A stretch of 64,000 nt of DNA from Eubacterium sp. (lineage in GTDB: Bacteria; Bacillota; Clostridia; Lachnospirales; Lachnospiraceae), in contig JAFWIO010000076.1 in NCBI GenBank assembly GCA_017514785.1, forward strand, positions 93,376-157,375, written 5' to 3'. Below the pieces are notes generated by a model. That model was not told where the DNA came from. It saw nothing but the letters and a program-made list of their open reading frames with translations, and did no database searches. Shown piece by piece: positions 7,321 through 13,981 of the stretch; within the stretch, counting starts at the first letter, position 1; each line of letters begins with the position of its first letter. The position numbers and the translations under genes are program-made.

Positions 7321-8721
7321 GTGAAGAAGGTTATTATGGGTAAAAACTTAATGAAGAAACTAGTAGTTAGCATTCTTTCTCTATCTATGGTATTTGGACT
7401 ATCTGGTTCAGTTTTTGGCGCGTCACACGCACCAAATGGATCAAATGTAATACCATCTAATGCATCTTGGAGTAGTTTTTCCATTTGTACTAGAGAAGAC
7501 GGAGGTTCATGGGAAGATTCATTAAAGAAAGTATATAGAACTAATTCAGATGGTTCTTATTTCTTAAATGAGAATGGAGAGAAAGTCACCTTTGTAAAGG
7601 GCGTTGATTACGCAACAGAAGGTTGGATTAACGGAACAGAAGGATTAAAAAATGATTCTAGTGAAGTTACTTTCTACTGTAAGGCTACAGGATGGGACGG
7701 CGAATATGGTCAGATGACACGAGGAGGCCCATCTATTCTAGTTGCAGATAACCCATGGGGAATGACATTAACTATGACTGGAATTACAGTTGAGTTTGGT
7801 CGTTACTATACAATGGAATTTGATATGTTGGGTGATTTTAGTGCAGTTATTTATGATGCCATTACTGGCAAGACTACATATCAACCAGCAGAAAAACATA
7901 TTTTGCTTAAGGCATATGATTACAATTCAAACGGTGAACCATCAGCGGCATTCGAGAGTGTTACACAGGATGATGACCCAATATCTAAAGATGGTTTCAT
8001 AACAGTTAAAAAGAAAGAAGCGGGTTATTCCCATATAGTTGCCACATTTAAAATTCCTGAGTCACCAGATGACTGGGGTGGTGGAAAGCATAAAGGTTCT
8101 TTCACTAATGTAGGTATCAAGTTTGCACTTGGTGCTAACCTTATCTCATATCCATTAGAGGGATCGATGAGAGGTAACATTCATATCAAGAATATGAAGA
8201 TGTTGGCTGGAAAGCAGTACACAGTTAAATACTATGACGGAAGTAAGCAAAAGGCCACAAAGTATGTAAATGATGAAGAATCTGCTAATAGTGTTAAACT
8301 TTCTAAAGCATATAACACATTGGCTGGATATACAGATATGGCTACTGGAAAGAAGTTTAACTTCTCAACTATCTTAACTAAAGATATGAACTTGAGAGCT
8401 ATTTGGACTAAGACTCCAGCTCCAGGTAAAGCATCAATCGCTTCAGCTAAGAGTAAAAAGAAGAAGAGAGTGATTGTTACATTTGGTACAAACAAAAATG
8501 TTAGAGGATATCAAGTAACATATTCATACAGTAGCAAATTTAAAAAGAAATCAAAGTTTAAGACAAAAACCAAGAATACTTCAAATACCTCCTCATACAC
8601 TATTAAGTCTCTAAAGTCGGGCTCGGTAGTATATGTAAAAACAAGAGCTTATAATCTTGATTCAGTAGGTAATAAGATATTTGGTTCATGGAGCTCAAAG
8701 AAAGTATCTTACGTAAGATAA
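7321..8721 (+). CDS. secreted binding protein, tandem paralogue of the preceding CBM protein
   Basis: Same architecture as the neighbour at 5660: signal peptide, CBM-like region with ATGWDGEYGQ and NPWGMTLTM, a YYTMEFDM strand, one Flg_new-like repeat (YTVKYYDG...NLRAIW), and a lysine-rich FN3 tail ending FGSWSSKKVSYVR. The start is GTG at 7321, chosen because AAAGGAG (7307-7313) lies seven bases upstream. ATGs at 7336 and 7351 lack such spacing and would still leave a usable signal peptide. The insert between the signal peptide and the GWDG module differs from the paralogue, suggesting divergence of that part. No enzyme motif was found. Confidence 0.75.
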   Translation: MKKVIMGKNLMKKLVVSILSLSMVFGLSGSVFGASHAPNGSNVIPSNASWSSFSICTREDGGSWEDSLKKVYRTNSDGSYFLNENGEKVTFVKGVDYATEGWINGTEGLKNDSSEVTFYCKATGWDGEYGQMTRGGPSILVADNPWGMTLTMTGITVEFGRYYTMEFDMLGDFSAVIYDAITGKTTYQPAEKHILLKAYDYNSNGEPSAAFESVTQDDDPISKDGFITVKKKEAGYSHIVATFKIPESPDDWGGGKHKGSFTNVGIKFALGANLISYPLEGSMRGNIHIKNMKMLAGKQYTVKYYDGSKQKATKYVNDEESANSVKLSKAYNTLAGYTDMATGKKFNFSTILTKDMNLRAIWTKTPAPGKASIASAKSKKKKRVIVTFGTNKNVRGYQVTYSYSSKFKKKSKFKTKTKNTSNTSSYTIKSLKSGSVVYVKTRAYNLDSVGNKIFGSWSSKKVSYVR

Positions 8722-8735
8722 AAAAGTAAATAGTG

Positions 8736-8772
8736 GTGTGGGGAGACTTAGTTGTTTTCCCACGCTTTTTTT
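8736..8772 (+). terminator. intrinsic terminator
   Basis: GTGTGGG (8736-8742) pairs with CCCACGC (8759-8765), one G-T pair, followed by seven T. The next gene begins 30 bases later without a separate promoter that I can see. Confidence 0.75.
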
Positions 8773-8802
8773 AATAAAAAATAAAAATAAAGGAACGGAA
8801 AA

Positions 8803-10323
8803 ATGAAAAAAGTTATAACAATTATTCTATCAATCGCATTATTTGTATCAGGATTAGTAGTTACACCTGTAGCTGCTAGAGATACCAGAACTCCTGATGA
8901 GTGGAAAGGTCAAGCTATTACAGCTCCTGCAGCTAATAGTTTGATTGGTGCGGGTCACATTGACCTTAAATGGCACGGAGATCTTGAAAATGCTAGCAAG
9001 TATACAGCTTATGTAGATTCTAAGGCTATTAAGACTGTGAATGCTGGTACACCAGGAATCATGAGTGTAGATTTTTACACTGTTAGTGTTAGTGCTCATT
9101 CTGCATACATAGTGGCTGAACAGACAGACGGTACAAAGGTTCAGTCGGATACTGTGAAGTTCTACGTTACTAAAAAAGGTATCTGCGTTAATGCAAAAGA
9201 TATGGGTGTAGCAGTAGACCCAGCAGCTATGAACATTGGTTGGTACTACAACTGGGGAACAAAATCATTTGAAGAAACTGGATTTAAGAACACTAAGTTC
9301 TACGGTTTAGATTATGTTCCAATGTTTTGGAATGATCCAAGTGAAGCATATTCAGACTGTTTCGCTAGATTTAATGAACATGCTTACAAATATGTATTGG
9401 CATACAACGAGCCAGACTTAGTTTGGGAGTCAAACATCAAAGCAGATGTTGCTACTAGAAGATGGAGAAATGATTTAATGCCTAATAGAGGAAATGTGCT
9501 TTTAGGTTCTCCTGCAGTATCAGTTTATCCACAGTGGTCAGACTGGTGGAAGACATACTGGTCAATGCTTCCTGATTCTAGCAAGGCAGCAACCAACTTT
9601 ATTGCAGTACACAACTATAATAAATATTACAACGGCAAAGATACAGCGCTTGATTATCTAGAAAAGATAGATGAGTGTTATAACAAATATAGAAAACCAA
9701 TTTGGATTACAGAGTTCGCTATCTGGAAGTTTGACAAGAACGACAAAGCAGGATGTGCAAAGACTCAGGAATTCATGAGAATAGTTCTTAAAGGTTTGAA
9801 TGAGAGAAGTTATGTAGAAAGATATTCTTGGTTCTCACCAGACCTTAATTCTAAAGACGCAAGTTCATCTAGTCTATTTGATTACGGAACAGGTGCACTT
9901 ACAACTATCGGTAAAGTATATGCACAGATTGGAAATCCAGCAGGATATCCAGCTAAAACATATGGCGTACCATCAGGTTGTAGCTACAGCACAACTCCAG
10001 CAGCTTGTATTGCATCACAAAAGACTACACTTTACGGACTAACAAAGAAAAAGAAAGCGTTCAAGTATTCAATCAAAGCGATGGACGGAGCTGTTAAGTA
10101 TCAGATTCAGTACTCGCTAAGCAAGAAGTTTAGTAAGAAGAAAAAATATAAGACAAAGATTAAGACAGTAGGAGCAGCTACATCAGACGAAAAGAACGGA
10201 ACAATAAAGAAACTAAAGAAAAAGAAAAGATATTATGTACGAGTAAGAGCAATCAAACAATTCTTAGGCAAAAATTATTACTGTGCATGGAGTGCTAGAC
10301 AGTCAGTGAAGACTAAAAAGTAA
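8803..10323 (+). CDS. secreted GH128 (Asl1-like) putative beta-1,3-glucanase
   Basis: Second GH128 paralogue. Signal peptide (about 1-25, ending PVAA), an FN3/Ig-like domain (about 35-140, with the shared N-S-L-I-G-A-G-H-I-D-L motif), then the GH128 core (about 145-385). The core has NIGWYYNWG, PMFWNDP, LAYNEPD (Glu203 acid/base) and WITEFA (Glu304 nucleophile). There is no Pro-Thr linker; instead a short segment with two cysteines (GCSYSTTPAAC) joins the lysine-rich FN3 domain ending AWSARQSVKTKK. It is followed after 59 bases by the third paralogue, with no terminator between them, so the two are probably co-transcribed. Confidence 0.85.
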   Translation: MKKVITIILSIALFVSGLVVTPVAARDTRTPDEWKGQAITAPAANSLIGAGHIDLKWHGDLENASKYTAYVDSKAIKTVNAGTPGIMSVDFYTVSVSAHSAYIVAEQTDGTKVQSDTVKFYVTKKGICVNAKDMGVAVDPAAMNIGWYYNWGTKSFEETGFKNTKFYGLDYVPMFWNDPSEAYSDCFARFNEHAYKYVLAYNEPDLVWESNIKADVATRRWRNDLMPNRGNVLLGSPAVSVYPQWSDWWKTYWSMLPDSSKAATNFIAVHNYNKYYNGKDTALDYLEKIDECYNKYRKPIWITEFAIWKFDKNDKAGCAKTQEFMRIVLKGLNERSYVERYSWFSPDLNSKDASSSSLFDYGTGALTTIGKVYAQIGNPAGYPAKTYGVPSGCSYSTTPAACIASQKTTLYGLTKKKKAFKYSIKAMDGAVKYQIQYSLSKKFSKKKKYKTKIKTVGAATSDEKNGTIKKLKKKKRYYVRVRAIKQFLGKNYYCAWSARQSVKTKK

Positions 10324-10382
10324 TTAATGTTGTTTATTGATATTCGTGGGGAAGAATATTTATAAAGGATAAAGGTGACACT

Positions 10383-11891
10383 ATGAAAATCACAAAAAGA
10401 ATTTTAGCAATTGCATTATCGTTAGCATTGGCAGTGGGCGGATTATATTTTGCTACGCCAAAGGAAACGGAAGCTGCTACTGATTTTGCTATCACAGCGC
10501 CTAAGAATGGATCTCTTAAGGCGGCAGGTTATATGGATATAACCTGGGAAGATGCATCGGCCATCAAGGCAGTTAAAAACTACGATGTATTTGTCGATGG
10601 TAGTTTGGTAAAAACTACTACAGACACAAAGTATGAGTTCTATACAACAAAAGTTAACTTCCATAAGGCATGGGTTAGAGCTAACTTTAAAGATGGAACA
10701 AATCACTACACAGTTACAGTTAACTTTGGTGTAACTAAAAAAGGATTGGCAGTAGAAACCGGTATGGGCTCAAACAATATTGATCCTCAAGCAATGGGAC
10801 TTGGTTGGTATTACAACTGGGGACGTGGTGCTTATAGAGGAAAGTATACTGATATAGAGTATGTTCCGATGGTATGGGGCGATACAAATGTGGCTACTAT
10901 CCGCAACAAAGTTCAAACAGCTATCAATTCCAAGTATAAATATATCCTTGGCTTCAACGAACCAGATATGGACTGGAGTGGAGGTGGATGTAACATGGAT
11001 ACAGCCACAGCTGTAGGTCTATGGCCTAACTTTACAGATTTTAAAGACAAGATTAAAATTTGTTCTCCAGCGTATGCTATCTGGGGCAAAAATAGTAAGA
11101 TGGTTCAGTTTATGGCAGGAGTTAATAATGATGTAGATGTAGTTTGCCTACACTGTTACCCAGCTGACTGGAACGGTGGAAAAGCTATGGCTGACTGGTT
11201 CCTATCAAGTGTGGTTGATGATGCATGGGACAGATATCACAAACCTATTTGGATTACTGAGTATTCAACATCAGGAAATGGTATTACTCAAGCAGGAACA
11301 TCATCATTTATTGAAAACTTACTACCAGGTCTAGATGAAAGAGAATATGTTGAAAGACATTCATTCTTCTCATTCAACTCAGCTACGTTTGGCGGAGGAT
11401 TATATAACTATAATACTGGTGAATTATCTCAGTCAGGAGAGGCTTATGCTTCACATGGTAACCCAGAAACATATTACAAATCTGGTGAGGCTGTAAACCC
11501 AAGAGATTCTGAGGATCCAACTCAGGAGCCATTCACAGAGGCTACTACAGCACCAACACCAACAGTTAAGCCTACAGTTAAACCAACAGTTAAACCTACA
11601 GTTAAGAAACCTGCCAAGGTTAAAATTAAAAAGGCTAAGAATAAGAAGAAGAGAAAGATTAAGATTACTCTTAAGAAGATTAAGGGTGCAAAGGGATACC
11701 ATATCAGATATTCAGACAGCAAGAAGTTTGACGGATACTGGGATAAATATACTAAGAAGACAAAAGTTACTCTTAAGAAGCTAGACAAGAACACTAAATA
11801 CTACATCAAGGCAAGAGCCTATAAGTTAGTAAATGGTTCTAAGTTGTATGGCAAGTGGAGTAAGAAAAAGAAAGTTAAAGTTAAAAAATAA
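10383..11891 (+). CDS. secreted GH128 (Asl1-like) putative beta-1,3-glucanase
   Basis: Third GH128 paralogue. Signal peptide (about 1-32, ending TEAA), FN3/Ig-like domain (about 35-125), GH128 core (about 130-360) with GLGWYYNWG, PMVWGDT, LGFNEPD (Glu193) and WITEYS (Glu293). A TVKP-repeat linker (about 392-410) and a lysine-rich FN3 tail ending YGKWSKKKKVKVKK follow. Both catalytic glutamates are present, so activity is expected. The substrate is assigned from the family and is not shown here. A strong terminator ends the cluster. The ribosome site (AAAGGATAAAGGTG) is adequate. Confidence 0.86.
   Translation: MKITKRILAIALSLALAVGGLYFATPKETEAATDFAITAPKNGSLKAAGYMDITWEDASAIKAVKNYDVFVDGSLVKTTTDTKYEFYTTKVNFHKAWVRANFKDGTNHYTVTVNFGVTKKGLAVETGMGSNNIDPQAMGLGWYYNWGRGAYRGKYTDIEYVPMVWGDTNVATIRNKVQTAINSKYKYILGFNEPDMDWSGGGCNMDTATAVGLWPNFTDFKDKIKICSPAYAIWGKNSKMVQFMAGVNNDVDVVCLHCYPADWNGGKAMADWFLSSVVDDAWDRYHKPIWITEYSTSGNGITQAGTSSFIENLLPGLDEREYVERHSFFSFNSATFGGGLYNYNTGELSQSGEAYASHGNPETYYKSGEAVNPRDSEDPTQEPFTEATTAPTPTVKPTVKPTVKPTVKKPAKVKIKKAKNKKKRKIKITLKKIKGAKGYHIRYSDSKKFDGYWDKYTKKTKVTLKKLDKNTKYYIKARAYKLVNGSKLYGKWSKKKKVKVKK
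11562..11609 (+). repeat. 12-base tandem repeat coding a T-V-K-P linker
   Basis: Four copies of an ACA-GTT-AAR-CCN unit encode the linker of the third GH128 protein. The identical period and near-identical units make length change by slippage plausible. Confidence 0.8.
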
Positions 11892-11899
11892 AGCTAAGA

Positions 11900-11927
11900 A
11901 GGAGCCTAGAGATAGGCTCCTTTTTTA
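11900..11927 (+). terminator. intrinsic terminator ending the glucanase cluster
   Basis: GGAGCCTA (11901-11908), a four-base loop, TAGGCTCC (11913-11920), then six T. Confidence 0.92.
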
Positions 11928-11950
11928 TTGCAAATGTGAGTGTCGTTTGG

Positions 11951-11979
11951 TTGACATGCTAGTAGTAGAATGTTAAGAT
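11951..11979 (+). promoter_or_regulatory. promoter of the lysine-riboswitch transcript
   Basis: Consensus TTGACA (11951-11956), a 17-base spacer and TAAGAT (11974-11979) preceded by TG. Confidence 0.8.
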
Positions 11980-11995
11980 TAAAAGGAATTAAACA

Positions 11996-12154
11996 TAGTA
12001 GAGGCTGCGCTTGATAAGAGTAAGTTATAGGATGCACCTAAGCAGTTGAGTATAACTGAAAGGAGAGAGCGCCGAAGGATAACTGGTAGGAAGGTTGTCC
12101 TGGGCATAAGATAAATAATCTTATGACTGTCATCAAAAGGATGGAGAGCTACTT
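11996..12154 (+). ncRNA. lysine riboswitch (L-box)
   Basis: Upstream of dapA-dapB. The conserved L-box blocks appear in order: AGAGGCTGCGC, AGAGTAAG, GGATGCACCT, CTGAAAGGAG, GCCGAAGG, CTGG, a GGGCATAAG hairpin, CTGTCATC and GGAGAGCTACT. P1 closes AGTAG (11997-12001) with CTACT (12149-12153). A rho-independent hairpin at 12166-12197 follows, so control is expected to be by lysine-dependent transcription termination. The aptamer and terminator occupy most of the 356-base gap between the glucanase cluster and dapA. Confidence 0.93.
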
Positions 12155-12165
12155 ATTAATTTTTG

Positions 12166-12197
12166 AAAAAGGAAGCTCCAGTTTGAGCTTCCTTTTT
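12166..12197 (+). terminator. riboswitch expression-platform terminator
   Basis: GGAAGCTC (12171-12178) pairs with GAGCTTCC (12185-12192), followed by five T. It lies between the aptamer and dapA. Confidence 0.88.
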
Positions 12198-12247
12198 ACA
12201 AGATAAGTACACTATTGTTTAAAATATATTTTTAGGAGGACATAGAA

Positions 12248-13132
12248 ATGTCTATATTCAAAGGAGCAGGTGTAGCTATTATTACACCATTCAAAGAAAA
12301 CGGAGATGTTAACTTTGACGAATTCGGAAAACTAATCGAGATGCAGATTGAAGGTGGCACAGATGCTATTATCGTATGTGGAACTACAGGTGAAGCGTCC
12401 ACTATGAATGATGACGAACATCTAGCTACTATCAAATATTGTATCGATAAAGTGGCTGGAAGAATCCCTGTGGTAGCAGGTACTGGTTCTAACAGCACAA
12501 AAGAAGCAGTAAATCTATCTAAGAAAGCTGCAGAGCTAGGAGCAGATGGACTTCTTTGTGTAACACCTTACTACAACAAGGCTACACAGGAAGGCTTATA
12601 TCAATACTACAAAGCAATTTCTGATGCTGTTGATATTCCAATCATTATGTACAATGTGCCAGGACGTACTAGCACAAATATCCAGCCAGAGACTGCAGTT
12701 AGAATAGCAAAAGAAGTAGAAAACGTAGTTGCTATTAAAGAGGCTTCTGGAAATATCGCACAGGTTGCAAAACTTGCATCACTTGCTGATGGTTGTCTTG
12801 ATATTTATTCAGGAAATGATGATCAGGTATTGCCTCTAATGTCACTTGGCGGAATCGGTGTTATTTCTGTATGGAGTAATGTGGCTCCAAAGCAGGTTCA
12901 CGATATGACAACAGCATTCCTAAACGGTGATGTTGAAACGGCTAGAAAGCTTCAGCTAGATGCTATCGATTTGATTGGCGCACTATTCTGCGAAGTAAAC
13001 CCTATCCCAGTTAAGGCTGGTGTAAATATGCTTGGCTACAATGCAGGCTCACTTCGTGCACCTCTAACAGAGATGACAGACGCCGGCAAAGAGCGTCTAA
13101 GAAAGGCAATGGAAGACTACGGTATTCTATAG
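12248..13132 (+). CDS. dapA: 4-hydroxy-tetrahydrodipicolinate synthase
   Basis: Condenses pyruvate with aspartate semialdehyde, the first committed step of lysine and diaminopimelate synthesis. The 294-residue length is standard for this TIM-barrel family. The Schiff-base lysine is Lys164 in VAIKEASGN, and the catalytic tyrosine is Tyr135 in IMYNVPGRT. The GTTGEAST phosphate-type loop is also present. It is preceded by a lysine riboswitch and an AGGAGG site, and dapB follows after nine bases, so the pair forms a lysine-controlled operon. No dapL, dapD or asd is seen nearby; lysA is about 28 kb away. Confidence 0.97.
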   Translation: MSIFKGAGVAIITPFKENGDVNFDEFGKLIEMQIEGGTDAIIVCGTTGEASTMNDDEHLATIKYCIDKVAGRIPVVAGTGSNSTKEAVNLSKKAAELGADGLLCVTPYYNKATQEGLYQYYKAISDAVDIPIIMYNVPGRTSTNIQPETAVRIAKEVENVVAIKEASGNIAQVAKLASLADGCLDIYSGNDDQVLPLMSLGGIGVISVWSNVAPKQVHDMTTAFLNGDVETARKLQLDAIDLIGALFCEVNPIPVKAGVNMLGYNAGSLRAPLTEMTDAGKERLRKAMEDYGIL

Positions 13133-13141
13133 GAGGCGAAC

Positions 13142-13897
13142 ATGACAAAAGTAATAATGCATGGCTGTAATGGCCATATGGGAAAAGTTATATCTGAGTT
13201 AGTGGCAAAAGATGACGCTATCGAGATAGTAGCTGGTATAGATCTAAATACAGAGGAAAACTTTGGATATCCAGTATTTGCAAATATCATGGACTGTGAT
13301 GTGGAGGCAGATGCTATCATAGATTTTTCTGTGGCAGTGGCTGTAGACGCACTACTAGACTTCGTCAAAGAAAAAGGTATCCCAGTAGTTCTTTGTACAA
13401 CAGGCCTATCAGATGAACAGTTAGCAAAAGTAGAAGAAGTATCAAAAGATGTGGCAGTTCTAAAGTCTGCAAACATGTCACTTGGAATCAACACACTTAT
13501 GAAACTTCTAAAGATGGCTACAGAAGTGTTGGCTGACAGAGGATATGATATAGAGATAGTTGAGAAACATCACAACCAAAAGCTAGATGCACCTAGTGGT
13601 ACAGCATTGGCTTTGGCGGATGTAATCAACGAGACAAAAGATAATAGATATGAATATGTTTTTGACAGAAGTCAGAAACGCGAGAAGAGATCAGATAACG
13701 AGATTGGAATCTCAGCCGTAAGAGGCGGAACTATCGTAGGACAGCATGATGTTATTTATGCCGGCACCGACGAAGTAATCGAGATCCAGCACACTGCATA
13801 CTCAAAGGCGGTCTTTGCGAAAGGCGCAATAGACGCAGCTAAATTCCTGGCCGGCAAAGGCCCAGGAATGTATGACATGAGCGATGTTATAGACTAA
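13142..13897 (+). CDS. dapB: 4-hydroxy-tetrahydrodipicolinate reductase
   Basis: NAD(P)H-dependent reduction of the DapA product. An N-terminal Rossmann motif (CNGHMGKV) is followed by the catalytic signature EKHHNQKLDAPSGTAL, with the active-site histidine and lysine and the substrate-binding SGT. The 251-residue length is normal. Second gene of the riboswitch-controlled operon; its ribosome site AGGAGG overlaps the gap after dapA. A clear terminator follows. Confidence 0.97.
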   Translation: MTKVIMHGCNGHMGKVISELVAKDDAIEIVAGIDLNTEENFGYPVFANIMDCDVEADAIIDFSVAVAVDALLDFVKEKGIPVVLCTTGLSDEQLAKVEEVSKDVAVLKSANMSLGINTLMKLLKMATEVLADRGYDIEIVEKHHNQKLDAPSGTALALADVINETKDNRYEYVFDRSQKREKRSDNEIGISAVRGGTIVGQHDVIYAGTDEVIEIQHTAYSKAVFAKGAIDAAKFLAGKGPGMYDMSDVID

Positions 13898-13903
13898 TAA
13901 TAA

Positions 13904-13937
13904 AAGCACGATGGAATTAAAACATCGTGCTTTTTTC
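13904..13937 (+). terminator. intrinsic terminator after dapB
   Basis: AGCACGATG (13905-13913) pairs with CATCGTGCT (13923-13931), with flanking A and T tracts. Confidence 0.9.
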
Positions 13938-13944
13938 TTAAATA

Positions 13945-13953
13945 TGATAGAAT
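13945..13953 (+). promoter_or_regulatory. possible extended -10 promoter for nadE
   Basis: TGATAGAAT directly downstream of the dapB terminator and about 30 bases from the nadE start. No convincing -35 is visible. Confidence 0.35.
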
Positions 13954-13981
13954 TAATACAGTATGAATTTCGGAGGCATTT

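Noticed and set aside
11451-11794. Minus-strand open frames opposite the TVKP linker, rich in Cys/Trp or Leu/Phe
   Set aside because: They mirror the repetitive lysine- and proline-rich coding strand of the GH128 gene, have no ribosome site and no independent support.
1266-11891. Sortase-type anchoring of the cluster proteins
   Set aside because: No LPXTG-like motif or C-terminal hydrophobic helix is present in any of the seven proteins.
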